A stretch of DNA of 64,000 bases from Nocardia brasiliensis IFM 10847 (GTDB lineage Bacteria; Actinomycetota; Actinomycetes; Mycobacteriales; Mycobacteriaceae). This document shows positions 18,082 through 26,464 of the stretch, one piece after another. The stretch is taken from positions 1 through 64,000 of the forward strand of contig NZ_BAUA01000044.1 in assembly GCF_000710915.1 (NCBI RefSeq), in the 5' to 3' direction. The position numbers and the translations under genes are program-made. The notes under the pieces were generated by a model. It ran no database searches. It was given only the letters and a program-made list of their open reading frames with translations, and was not told the origin of the DNA. Each line of letters starts with the position of its first letter. Position 1 is the stretch's first letter.

Positions 18082-18450
18082 GTGAAGATCCGAACCGCCC
18101 CCGTGTGCCGTGCGGGCGTGCTCGTCGCCGGGGCCGCGACCGCAGCGTTGCCGTCTCTGGGTGTCGCTTTGCTCACCCTGACGACCATGGCGGCGGTCGA
18201 TCTGCCCGACGCGGCGGGCCGGGGCGCGGTGATCAGGCAATATGCGGTCGTGCCGCTGGAGGCGGGCGTCGATTTCTGTCAGGACGCGAACAAAGACGAG
18301 GGGTACTACGCCGACCCTGACGACGACGCGGTGTTCTACCGCTGCCTCGATTCCGCGAACCGCCGCATGGCGACCCTGCACTTTCGCTGCCTCGATCAAG
18401 CCCGCTACGACGCGCAGCGTTCGGTCTGCGTGGTGCGTCGGCCGTACTGA
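18082..18450 (+). CDS. Small secreted cysteine-rich protein with chitin-binding type-2-like pattern
   Basis: About 122 residues. An N-terminal hydrophobic signal-like segment (VLVAGAATAALPSLGVALL) precedes a cysteine-patterned domain, CQDANKDEGYYADPDDDAV then FYRCLD, HFRCLD and SVCVV. The spacing resembles the peritrophin-A/CBM14 fold (Cys, aromatic, Cys, then a FDxxxxxCxx ending). GTG 18082 puts the signal segment at the N-terminus. It is probably exported and may bind a polysaccharide; that is inference from the cysteine pattern only. It is divergent from the transglycosylase, another wall-associated protein. Confidence 0.65.
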   Translation: MKIRTAPVCRAGVLVAGAATAALPSLGVALLTLTTMAAVDLPDAAGRGAVIRQYAVVPLEAGVDFCQDANKDEGYYADPDDDAVFYRCLDSANRRMATLHFRCLDQARYDAQRSVCVVRRPY

Positions 18451-18594
18451 CCGGTCGCTCGTGAAATCTGCTGTGCCACAACGTGGACAGCGGGTTACGT
18501 GCGAATATTCGCTTTCCCCGGTGCGACCGCCGAGGCAGGATGGGCGCCGGTGGGCTGATCGGCTCGCCCGCGGCCGACCGGTGGGAGCGTGGTC

Positions 18595-19359
18595 ATGGAC
18601 TGGGTGCAACCGTTCTTCGAGACCGCCCCGCTCTGGTGGGGTCCACAGACGGTGCAGGAGAAAGACTTTCAGCGCGCGGACGCGATCGCCCGGTTGGCTG
18701 GTCCCGGTGTACGGCGGGTCCTGGAACTCGGCGCGGGCAGCGGCCTCACCGCGGCCGTCACGGCAGATCGGGGCTACTCGGTGGTCGCGGTCGAATTGAG
18801 TGCGACGCGTGCGCGGCAGGCCGCGGAACTGGTCGAGGGACGTGATCTACGGGTGGTCGAGGGCGACTTCTACACCGTCGACCTCGAGGGGCGGTTCGAC
18901 TGCGTGGTCTATTGGAACGGTTTCGGCATCGGCACCGACGCCGAGCAGCGCACCCTGCTGCGCCGGGTCGGCGAGGAATGGCTCGCGGCGGGCGGCCGCA
19001 TGATCGTGGACGTGTTCAGCCCGTGGAAATGGGCGCGGATCGCGGGTGAGCTCGAATACGACACCTACACCATCGATCTCGCCAATTCGAACGACTACGA
19101 CCCGGTGGCCGGTCGTTTCAACGACCGCTGGTGGCCCGTCGGCCGAGAGGCGGAAGCTCTCGATCAGTTCGGTCGCTGCTACACCCCCGCAGACCTGCTG
19201 CTGCTCGTGGAAGGCACCGGCCTGACCGTCGAGCGGATGGAGCTGGACGGGGTGGAAATCCGTGCCGATCAACGGCATTCGGCGCAGCATCCGCTGTGGG
19301 AGGCCTGGGAGTATCGAGCGGTGCTGCGGCAGTCAGTCCCGGCCGACCGTCTCGAATAG
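18595..19359 (+). CDS. Class I SAM-dependent methyltransferase
   Basis: A 254-residue cytosolic methyltransferase. SAM-binding motif I is VLELGAGSGLT near residue 40, with an acidic end of strand 2 (VVAVELS) and motif post-I VVEGDFY. The C-terminal part is longer than the minimal fold, with a WWPVGREAEALDQFGR segment. ATG 18595 has GGGA 8 bases upstream. Its last 27 bases overlap the convergent methyltransferase at 19333. The substrate cannot be told. Confidence 0.88.
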   Translation: MDWVQPFFETAPLWWGPQTVQEKDFQRADAIARLAGPGVRRVLELGAGSGLTAAVTADRGYSVVAVELSATRARQAAELVEGRDLRVVEGDFYTVDLEGRFDCVVYWNGFGIGTDAEQRTLLRRVGEEWLAAGGRMIVDVFSPWKWARIAGELEYDTYTIDLANSNDYDPVAGRFNDRWWPVGREAEALDQFGRCYTPADLLLLVEGTGLTVERMELDGVEIRADQRHSAQHPLWEAWEYRAVLRQSVPADRLE

Positions 19360-20148
19360 GTTGAGCCGGTAGGTCTTCACCGGCGTCGTCCAGCCGAAGG
19401 CTTTGAGGCCGTAGCGGTATCGGGTCGGCCAGGTCCGGGCGACGGCGGGCTGGGGCGTGGCGAAGGTGCGTGACTCGCGTAGTCGCAGACCGCACTGTTC
19501 GAGGTCCGCGGGGTCGTCGCAGATCCATTTCATCCGTGCGGGAACCGCTTTGAACACCGGATTGCGATCCTGGCTGTTCATCATCATGGTCCCGCCGGTG
19601 TCGATTGCCAGTGGACTCGCCGGGAACGTCGCGGCGAACCGTTTCAGCGTGGTGCGCACTTGCTCGTCGGGGAAGTAGAGAAGCACCGCCTCGCTCAGCA
19701 GGAACACCGGTCCGGACCGCTCGGTGATCTGTGCGTACCAGTCCGTGTCGAAGATCGATCCGGCGATCATGGTGTAGCGCTCGCCGTCGTCGAAGAACTT
19801 GCGCCGCAACGCCATCGTGTCCGCGACGTCGAGATCGAACCAGCGAAGCCGGCCGTTGTCCAGGCGATCGAACCTGGTCGACAGGCCGCAGCCCAGGTCG
19901 ACGACGGTGCCCTCGGGATGCTCGCGCAGGAACCCGCGCACGTACTCGTCGAAGATCGAGGCCCGCAGCACCGATCCGGCGAGTGACGGTCCGCGGAACT
20001 TGGCGAAGTCGTAGTCGATCGACTCGACGAGTTCGATCGCCTTGCGGTCGTGCAACACGCTCCGGCGCTGCCGGGCGTCGAGCGCTCGCCCGTACAGCGG
20101 GATCAGCAGCGTTTCCTGGACTTCGCCCAACGACACCATTTCGGCCAC
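19333..20148 (-). CDS. LCM/PPM-family (TcmP-like) O-methyltransferase
   Basis: A 271-residue SAM-dependent methyltransferase with the leucine-carboxyl-methyltransferase family pattern: VVDLGCGLSTRFDRL (SAM loop, about residue 95), FDLDVADTMALR (ribose contact), and VFLLSEAVLLYF with its catalytic-side loop. Bacterial relatives methylate polyketides or small acids. The start is GTG 20148 or ATG 20139 (MVSLGEVQ). An iron-box-like palindrome lies just upstream at 20158-20181, so iron-repressed expression is likely. It is divergent from another methyltransferase (20286). Confidence 0.88.
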   Translation of the reverse strand: MAEMVSLGEVQETLLIPLYGRALDARQRRSVLHDRKAIELVESIDYDFAKFRGPSLAGSVLRASIFDEYVRGFLREHPEGTVVDLGCGLSTRFDRLDNGRLRWFDLDVADTMALRRKFFDDGERYTMIAGSIFDTDWYAQITERSGPVFLLSEAVLLYFPDEQVRTTLKRFAATFPASPLAIDTGGTMMMNSQDRNPVFKAVPARMKWICDDPADLEQCGLRLRESRTFATPQPAVARTWPTRYRYGLKAFGWTTPVKTYRLNLFETVGRD

Positions 20149-20157
20149 ATGCGGAGC

Positions 20158-20181
20158 GTAACTTAGGTTAACCTAACCGTC
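20158..20181. promoter_or_regulatory. Double IdeR/DtxR-like iron box
   Basis: The sequence around TTAGGTTAACCTAA fits the 19-base IdeR consensus (TTAGGTTAGSCTAACCTAA) in two overlapping registers, 20158-20176 and 20163-20181, each with 15 of 19 matches by eye. It lies 10 bases upstream of the GTG start at 20148, where binding would block the promoter. Confidence 0.65.
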
Positions 20182-20249
20182 TAGTGTCTCGGTGGTCAGG
20201 TCCCGTTTGCGATCGTCGGTTCGACTGTGCCGCAATGCAAATGGAGGAG

Positions 20250-20263
20250 TAAGGTGAACCTTA
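20250..20263. promoter_or_regulatory. Second iron-box-like palindrome
   Basis: TAAGGTGAACCTTA, palindromic except for the two central bases, sits 22 bases upstream of the ATG at 20286. It is a weaker match to the IdeR consensus than the site at 20158, but uses the same AGGT/ACCT half-sites. Confidence 0.5.
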
Positions 20264-20285
20264 TCGACTCCTTTGTGAGGTGCGT

Positions 20286-20912
20286 ATGTCGACTACCTGG
20301 GTGGATACCCTGTTACGGCAAACACGACGATTAGGCGAGTTCCCCTACCCCCACCAGGCCGCGTTCCTGCTGGACAACCCCGTGCGCCGGTTCATCTCGA
20401 ATCCGCGGTCGGTGATCGAACGGCTCGAGCTGGCCGGGACCGAACAGGTCTTGGAAATCGGGCCCGGCCCCGGCTTCTACAGCCTCGAACTGGCCAGGGA
20501 ACTCACCGGCGGAAGGCTCGAGCTCTTCGATATCCAGCCGCAGATGCTGGACAAAGTGCGCCGCAAACTCGACCGGGCGGGCTGCGTCAACGTGGGATTC
20601 CACAGCGGTGACGCGGGCGCCGGTCTGCCCTTCGCCGACGGGCAATTCGATCTCGCGTTCCTCGCGGCGGTGATCGGTGAGGTCCCGGACCGCGCCGCCT
20701 GCGTGCGCGCCCTCGCACGCGTCGTCAAACCCGGCGGCCAACTCGTCTTCTACGAGTACTTCCCCGATCCGGACCGCTTGAGCGCGCCAGAGTTGCGGGA
20801 GCTGGCCGAGCCGGAGGGTTTTTCCTTCCGTGACGACCGCGGCGACCGATGGAGCGACCTCATTCGCTTCACCCGTGTCGCGTCGCCCAGCACCGCTGCC
20901 GAACCCGAATAG
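20286..20912 (+). CDS. UbiE-like SAM-dependent methyltransferase
   Basis: A 208-residue class I methyltransferase with motif I VLEIGPGPGFYSLELA near residue 58, FDIQPQMLDKVRRKL, and the DLAFLAAVIGEVPD / VVKPGGQLVFYE motifs of the UbiE/COQ5-like type. ATG 20286 has GTGAGG 5 bases upstream. It is divergent from the LCM-type methyltransferase, and the shared 137-base gap holds two iron-box-like palindromes, so the two are probably co-regulated by iron. No siderophore gene is visible in the window. Confidence 0.88.
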   Translation: MSTTWVDTLLRQTRRLGEFPYPHQAAFLLDNPVRRFISNPRSVIERLELAGTEQVLEIGPGPGFYSLELARELTGGRLELFDIQPQMLDKVRRKLDRAGCVNVGFHSGDAGAGLPFADGQFDLAFLAAVIGEVPDRAACVRALARVVKPGGQLVFYEYFPDPDRLSAPELRELAEPEGFSFRDDRGDRWSDLIRFTRVASPSTAAEPE

Positions 20913-20935
20913 CGCTTCCCGGCAGCACCTTTCGG

Positions 20936-22165
20936 TCAACCGGCGCACGGCGCCGTGGCAGGTGCCGGTGCGACGGGCCGCGTCGGCATCGCGCGGAAGG
21001 TGCGGTGGCATACGGCGGCGAGCGCGAGCAACACCGCGCCCGCTGCCGCCGCGACCCAGAATCCCGCGTTCGCGCCGTGCGCGTCGATGATCGGCCCTGC
21101 GGCCGCGGGACCGATCGCGATGCCGAAACCGAGTCCGGCCGTGGACCAGGTGAGCGCTTCGGTGAGTGCGTGCGGCGGGACGGCGACCTCGATGAGTTGG
21201 GCCGCGAGGATCAGGGTGGGCGCGAAGAACATTCCGGCGATCAGCACCGTGACCGACAGTGCCGGAATGGATGTCACGAACAGCAGCGGCAGCGTCATCA
21301 GTGCGGTGGCGACGATGCCGAGCGCCAGGAGCTGCCCGATCGGCCGAGTGAGTTTCGCTGTGCCGAAAAGGAATCCGGCAACGCACGAACCGATGGCGTA
21401 GACCGACAACACGATACTGGCCGCCGCGGGCTGCCCCTGTGCACCGGCGAAAGCGATACTCGCCACATCGATCGTGCCCGCAATGGTGCCCATCGCGACC
21501 ATCACGATCGTCACGGTCCAGACCGCCCGGTTCCCGAGCGCGCTGAACAGCGACGGCCGTTCACGCACCGCGGTGCGCACGGGTTCGGTGTCTCGCTGCG
21601 CGGCCAGCCACAGTGTTCCGGTGAGCAGCAGCAGGCCCGCCACCAGCGGTCCTGCCTGCGGGAACAGTGCGACGCTCAGTCCGAGTGACACCTGCGGTCC
21701 GACGATGAAGCAGACCTCGTCCAGCACCGTCTCCCAGGCGAACGCGGTGTGCAGGATCGGCGAATTACGGTGCAGCTCTGTCCATCTGGCTCGCACCAGA
21801 GCGGGAGCGCTGGGTGCGATGCCTGCTGCGGCCGCCAGTGCGAACAGTAGTTGATCCGGTCCGTGCAGGGCTGAGGTCAGCAGCAGTGCCGCCAGAGCGG
21901 ACGTGCTCAGCAGGGCTGCCGCGGGTATCACTCGTCGTTGTCCGAGGCGGTCCACCAGGCGCGAGACCTGTGGTGCGGCGAGTGCCATCGAGACCGCGTA
22001 GGTCGCGGCGAGTGCGCCCGCCAGGGCGAAACTGCCACTGGTCTGCGACACCATCGTGATGAGTCCGATGCCGACCATGGACAGCGGCATGCGGGCGAGC
22101 AGGCCGGCGGTGGTCAGTGCTGCGGCTCCCGGCGAACGGAACAGTTCGCGATAGGAGTTGACCAT
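20936..22165 (-). CDS. MFS transporter (probable drug exporter)
   Basis: A 409-residue major facilitator with about 12 hydrophobic helices. It has the loop-2/3 motif-A-like segment SRLVDRLGQRRVIPAAAL near residue 75 and a central hydrophilic break (RDTEPVRTAVRERPSLFSAL). It is an inner-membrane exporter of unknown substrate. It is divergent from a TetR gene, with two palindromic operators in the 99-base gap, so it is very likely repressed by that protein. Confidence 0.9.
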   Translation of the reverse strand: MVNSYRELFRSPGAAALTTAGLLARMPLSMVGIGLITMVSQTSGSFALAGALAATYAVSMALAAPQVSRLVDRLGQRRVIPAAALLSTSALAALLLTSALHGPDQLLFALAAAAGIAPSAPALVRARWTELHRNSPILHTAFAWETVLDEVCFIVGPQVSLGLSVALFPQAGPLVAGLLLLTGTLWLAAQRDTEPVRTAVRERPSLFSALGNRAVWTVTIVMVAMGTIAGTIDVASIAFAGAQGQPAAASIVLSVYAIGSCVAGFLFGTAKLTRPIGQLLALGIVATALMTLPLLFVTSIPALSVTVLIAGMFFAPTLILAAQLIEVAVPPHALTEALTWSTAGLGFGIAIGPAAAGPIIDAHGANAGFWVAAAAGAVLLALAAVCHRTFRAMPTRPVAPAPATAPCAG

Positions 22166-22194
22166 GGGTCTCCCTTCGATGGGCGCCGCTCGAG

Positions 22195-22251
22195 CTTCAC
22201 ATACGGCGCGTATGTGAAGGCAAGCTATTTGACATACGTCGCGTACGTCAA
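22195..22251. promoter_or_regulatory. Two TetR operators between MFS and TetR genes
   Basis: Operator 1 is a perfect 11-bp inverted repeat, CTTCACATACG-GCG-CGTATGTGAAG (22195-22219). Operator 2 is TTGACATACG-TCG-CGTACGTCAA (22229-22251) with one mismatch. Both share the core ACATACG-N3-CGTA(T/C)GT. Confidence 0.82.
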
Positions 22252-22264
22252 TAGCTTGGCCGCT

Positions 22265-22840
22265 GTGGGAACGAGCCGTTCACGAGCGGATATGCTCGAA
22301 GAGACGCGGGTGAAGCTGCTGGCGGCCGCCCGTGCACACTTCGGCGAGCACGGCTATGCCGACACCTCCATGGACGACCTCACCGCGTCCGTAGGCCTTA
22401 CCCGTGGCGCCCTCTACCACCACTTCGGCGGCAAGAACGGCCTGCTCGCCGCGGTGGTGGACACCCTCGACGCCGAGTTGGACGCTGAGCTGAACCGGCT
22501 GTCCGCGGCCGAGCCGGACCCGCTCGTCGCGCTCGAAAAGCGTTGCCGCGCCGACCTCGAGGTCTCGGCGCGTCCGGATATTCAACGCATTCTGTTCCAG
22601 GACGCGCCGGCGGTGCTCGGTCGCACGGTCGACGCGGACCACAGCCACTGTGTCGAGTCGATGTCGGCGCTCATCGAGCGGGCGCAGGCCGAGGGGATGG
22701 TCGCCGCCGAGGTCGAACCCCGCAGCCTCGCTGTGCTCATCAACGGTGCGCTGATCGATGCGTCCCGCTGGATCGCCACTACGCCCGCCCCGGAAAACGC
22801 CCGTCGTCAGGACGAAACCCTCACCGAGTCTCGGTTTTGA
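22265..22840 (+). CDS. TetR-family repressor of the MFS exporter
   Basis: A 191-residue TetR protein: HTH near residues 25-60 (TSMDDLTASVGLTRGALYHH), then a ligand domain ending with LAVLINGALIDASRWI as in many efflux repressors. GTG 22265 is the most plausible start; ATG 22292 is possible, and no clear ribosome site is seen for either. The twin operators just upstream indicate autoregulation and control of the divergent MFS gene. Confidence 0.9.
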   Translation: MGTSRSRADMLEETRVKLLAAARAHFGEHGYADTSMDDLTASVGLTRGALYHHFGGKNGLLAAVVDTLDAELDAELNRLSAAEPDPLVALEKRCRADLEVSARPDIQRILFQDAPAVLGRTVDADHSHCVESMSALIERAQAEGMVAAEVEPRSLAVLINGALIDASRWIATTPAPENARRQDETLTESRF

Positions 22841-22872
22841 TCCGGGCGCTGCGGCTGAAGTAGAGCCCGGCG

Positions 22873-23331
22873 TCAGTGCACCTGCAGCGTCAGCTCGACC
22901 ATGGGTAAGGTGCTCGCCGGGGCGCCGGTGGCTCGTTCGATGGTGACGCGCAGGTTCTTCCAGGCGCGGGGATGGCGTGCGCTGTAGCGTTCGAGTGCGG
23001 CGGCCGATTCCGCTGCGGTCATCGGCGTTGCGGTGGCGGGGACCGCGCGTTTCGTGCCCGTGGAGACGCGCACCCGGGGCTCGGCCTGAATGTTGCGGTA
23101 CCACTGGGCTTTCGCGCCGAACCCGGACACCACGATGTAGCGGTGGGTCGAAGGGCGGTCGACGACCTCGAGCACCACGAATCGTGCTGCGCCGCTGCGG
23201 CGTCCGATGTGCTGGAGCATCAGTAGGCGAGTGCCGAACAGGAATCCGAGACCCGCGCGGTAGAGCAGGATCGGCGCACGCACCGCCCAACGGGTCTGCA
23301 ACATGCGGGCACCGAAGTCGGCGATAGACAT
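22873..23331 (-). CDS. Ddn-family (deazaflavin/F420-dependent) nitroreductase-like protein
   Basis: A 152-residue member of the split-barrel family that includes F420-dependent nitroreductase Ddn. Typical segments are MLQHIGRRSGAARFVVLEV and YIVVSGFGAKAQWYRNIQA, then VRVSTGTKRAVPATA. In such proteins the GRRSG segment helps hold the cofactor. The reaction here is unknown. It lies 19 bases downstream of the large membrane-protein gene on the same strand, so the two probably form an operon. Confidence 0.88.
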   Translation of the reverse strand: MSIADFGARMLQTRWAVRAPILLYRAGLGFLFGTRLLMLQHIGRRSGAARFVVLEVVDRPSTHRYIVVSGFGAKAQWYRNIQAEPRVRVSTGTKRAVPATATPMTAAESAAALERYSARHPRAWKNLRVTIERATGAPASTLPMVELTLQVH

Positions 23332-23350
23332 GGTTACTCCTCCAGGCTGG

Positions 23351-25582
23351 TCACGACACCGCGGTCAGTTCGCGTTCGGGCTCGTCGGGTGTCCGGTGTT
23401 CCGATGGCGTGGCACCGATGTCGAGCCGTCGCCGGTGGGCCCAATGCAGCCAGCACATTCCGGCGAGGCCGGCCAGTGCGGCGGCGAGACCGGCCTGCCA
23501 GGCCGAAGGCCGCCAGGTGAGGATCAGTTCGGCGTTCTCGGTGCCTGCCGGAATATGCACCGACACAAAGGTTCCCGCGAGCTTGCCGACGGCCAGGTCG
23601 CGCCCGCCGAGCGTCGCCTGGTAGCCGGGCCAAGCCAATCGGGCGAAGACGACCCGCCCGCCGTGTGCCGAGGAGACGCGAATGCGACTGGTGACGCTGG
23701 TGCGTTCGGTCGAGATCGCGGTGGCGCCCTGCGCGTCGGCGATCAAGCCGTTGCGGGTGGACAGCAGTCCGTCGGTGCGTTCGAGCACCCAGATGTAACG
23801 TTCGTGCCCCGGATAGTCGACCCACCGCCAGCCGGGCGGCGGGGGAGTGCGGCCGATCTCCGGATACTGCGCGCGTTGCAGGACCACGCGATCGACTTTC
23901 ATCAAATCGACAATCGTTCTGCCCGTGACTGGTTCGACCGCGAACGCGCGGCGATACGCGTCCGGGCAGGTGCTCCCGTCCCAGCCCATGCACAGCAGCG
24001 CGCTGAACGCGGCGTGCCCGATCGGGGTGTAGGCGTTGACGTAGTCCAGGTTCATGTTCTTGGCGTAGTTGCCGAAAGCCAGTGAGCTGTAGGCGCCCGC
24101 CAGCGACTTGTCCTCGGGCCGGAGCAGTCCGCGGTCGGCGAGTTGCAGTGTGACTCCGTCGAATCGGGGAAACGCCGCCTGCATCGCTGAGCGTCGTTCG
24201 GGGAACCCGTATGACAGCGGTGTCGGCGGTGCGCCGCTCACCTGACAGTAGGCGATCGGGAACATCGCGACGATGGCCAGCACGCAGGCCATCGCCACAC
24301 CCCGGGTGCGGATCAGCCAGACCGTCGCCGCCCCCAGCGCGGCGACGGCCACGGCCGCGACGAGATGCCACACGACCTGGTGCGGCCCCGCGGAGAACGA
24401 CCGCACGAACAGTAGTCCGATCAGCACCGCGGCGGCGACCCCTCGACGCCGCCACTGCTCGACAGTGCCGTGGCGGCTGAGCAATACGCACACCAGCACC
24501 AGCAGTGCGATCGCCACCATCGGCAGCACCCGCGCGGGCCAGCGCAGCGGGCCGATCTGCCCGGGCCCCGCGCACCACATCAGCACGGCGGTCGCGAAGA
24601 GCGCCACCCCGCTCAGTTGGCGCGCCGAGGCCCGTGCCGCACGCCAGTCGATGAACGCCAGGGCGGGAACGAGGAACCACGCGATGTAGACCATCGGTAG
24701 CGGTTGGACGTAACCCCACCAGCCGGTGAACGCCGGAACCGTGCTCGGCAGACTGGCATTGAGCGATTCCGACCACGGCACCGTGAGGAACGGATCGTTG
24801 AGGATGCGCTCGTCGCCGCGCCAGGTGATCGGCGAGGCGAGCACGCTCGGTAGATAGGTCGCGAGTCCGGCGAGTCCCGCGCAGCTCGCCGCGAGCAGCA
24901 GCCTTGTCGTCGGCGCCCATCGTCGTTGGTAGAGCACCTCGCCCGCCGCCACCGCGACGATCATCAAGGCGGCTTCCACCGCGGGGAACACGTACTGCAC
25001 TGAAATCGCCAGGTACAGAAAGACAACGGTCGGTATCGGTCCGCTGCGACCGCGCGCGTAGCGCACCGCGGACGCCCAGGCGTGCACCATCCAGGCCGTG
25101 CCGGTGAGCGAAGTGGCCCAACTGGATTCGTCGAAGAACAGAAACCAGCCGCTCAGCGGAAAGGCCACACCCGCCACCGCCGCCCACTGCGGCCGGGAAC
25201 CGTAGGCGAGGCAGATCCGGAAGACCCCGAGCGCGGCGATGATCGAGAAGACCAGTTTCACCGCGGTGGCGTAGGCGGCGATGTTGTCGAACGAGGGCGC
25301 GAGCACGTCGACCAGAAGCTGCGGCGGGTTGTAGATCCCCGCTTCCTCCAGCGAGTAGTTGCCCGACATCCACTCCCACGGCACCAGCGCCGGGAACCGG
25401 CCCTCCCGCAGGTAGCGGCCCATCATGACCCACATGGGCGCGTACTGGGCTTCGGTGTCGTCGGTGTAGAAATGCCGCGGATTGCCCAGCAGCACAGCCG
25501 CGTAGCCCAGCACCACGCCGAGCGTGGTCACCGCCGCCCAGATGCGAACGTCCGCTCGCGATTCGTCCGCCGCCTCTGACAT
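23351..25582 (-). CDS. Large YfhO-like polytopic membrane protein (GT-C type)
   Basis: A 743-residue protein with about 12 membrane helices, followed by a long extracytoplasmic C-terminal domain of about 270 residues and a final helix near the end. The first loop after helix 1 carries the acidic TDDTEAQYAPMW, at the place where GT-C glycosyltransferases keep catalytic acidic residues. The overall plan resembles YfhO membrane proteins, which help add sugars to cell-envelope polymers. ATG 25582 was chosen (GTG 25585 is adjacent). It is upstream of, and close to, the Ddn-like gene. A glycosylation role is inferred only. Confidence 0.78.
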   Translation of the reverse strand: MSEAADESRADVRIWAAVTTLGVVLGYAAVLLGNPRHFYTDDTEAQYAPMWVMMGRYLREGRFPALVPWEWMSGNYSLEEAGIYNPPQLLVDVLAPSFDNIAAYATAVKLVFSIIAALGVFRICLAYGSRPQWAAVAGVAFPLSGWFLFFDESSWATSLTGTAWMVHAWASAVRYARGRSGPIPTVVFLYLAISVQYVFPAVEAALMIVAVAAGEVLYQRRWAPTTRLLLAASCAGLAGLATYLPSVLASPITWRGDERILNDPFLTVPWSESLNASLPSTVPAFTGWWGYVQPLPMVYIAWFLVPALAFIDWRAARASARQLSGVALFATAVLMWCAGPGQIGPLRWPARVLPMVAIALLVLVCVLLSRHGTVEQWRRRGVAAAVLIGLLFVRSFSAGPHQVVWHLVAAVAVAALGAATVWLIRTRGVAMACVLAIVAMFPIAYCQVSGAPPTPLSYGFPERRSAMQAAFPRFDGVTLQLADRGLLRPEDKSLAGAYSSLAFGNYAKNMNLDYVNAYTPIGHAAFSALLCMGWDGSTCPDAYRRAFAVEPVTGRTIVDLMKVDRVVLQRAQYPEIGRTPPPPGWRWVDYPGHERYIWVLERTDGLLSTRNGLIADAQGATAISTERTSVTSRIRVSSAHGGRVVFARLAWPGYQATLGGRDLAVGKLAGTFVSVHIPAGTENAELILTWRPSAWQAGLAAALAGLAGMCWLHWAHRRRLDIGATPSEHRTPDEPERELTAVS

Positions 25583-25730
25583 CACGACTTCGAGACCTTA
25601 CCGGATAGGGGCATTGTGCAACAGTTGCTATGTGCAATATTTCTGCCGCGCCGACTCGATATACCTCTCATTCGTCGCGGGCGGGCCGCAGGATGGGAGA
25701 ATTGGCGCTCACCGCAACCAAAGGGAACTG

Positions 25731-26210
25731 ATGAGCCGCCGAACCGAGGAATCGGTCGATGAGATCACCGAGGCGCTGCTGACGGCGTCGCGAGTGTTGG
25801 TCGCGCTGTCGGCCCGGTCGATCGCCTCCGTCGACGACACGATCACCATCCCGCAATTCCGGACGCTGGTCATCCTTTCCACGCGCGGGCCCTCCAACGT
25901 GGCGGCGCTCGCCGGCATTCTGGGGGTGCGACCGTCCACGGCGACGCGCATGGTCGATCGCCTCGTCGCCGCGGAGCTGATCGATCGCAAGCCCAATCCG
26001 AATTCCCGTCGCGAGCTGATCGTCGAGTTGACCGCTCGCGGGCACGAGATCGTCGCCGCCGTGACCGACCGCCGCCGCGAGGAAATCGCCGTCGTGGTCG
26101 CCGAATTGCCGGAAGCCGACCGGCACGGGCTGGTGCACGCCCTCACCGCGTTCGCCGCGGCCGGTGGCGCCACCCACGGCATCGCCGACATCGAGAGCTA
26201 CCAGCTGTGA
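25731..26210 (+). CDS. MarR-family regulator
   Basis: A 159-residue winged-helix protein: ITIPQFRTLVILSTRGPSNV, recognition helix region GVRPSTATRMVDRLVAAELI and wing NSRRELIVELTARG. ATG 25731 has AAAGGGA 6 bases upstream. It is divergent from the YfhO-like gene with about 150 bases between, which makes that operon a candidate target. No obvious perfect operator was seen in the gap. Confidence 0.9.
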   Translation: MSRRTEESVDEITEALLTASRVLVALSARSIASVDDTITIPQFRTLVILSTRGPSNVAALAGILGVRPSTATRMVDRLVAAELIDRKPNPNSRRELIVELTARGHEIVAAVTDRRREEIAVVVAELPEADRHGLVHALTAFAAAGGATHGIADIESYQL

Positions 26211-26464
26211 ACCGATAGGGGTTGCGGGACAAATTCGTTCGTTCGCCCGCACGGCGCGCCGATCGGGCACGGAGGTCACGTTATCCGGTGTGATCGGGCC
26301 AATTGTGTTGAATTCGTGGAGATTTCGGGCAGGGTTGGCGTGGCGCGCAGCGTGTCCGCCGTGCCCCCGAAACCGGGGTATTGAACGCCTGGGAGGGGTG
26401 GGGGACAGTTCGCAGTGTTCCCGAATTTTTCCGGGAAATTCATTGTTTTAGAGGGGATTTCATC

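Noticed and set aside
23334..25637. A 767-residue open frame overlapping the YfhO-like gene
   Set aside because: It is an alternative frame of the same high-GC strand. Its protein is Arg/Gly/Ala-rich without hydrophobic pattern, whereas the other frame gives coherent membrane helices.
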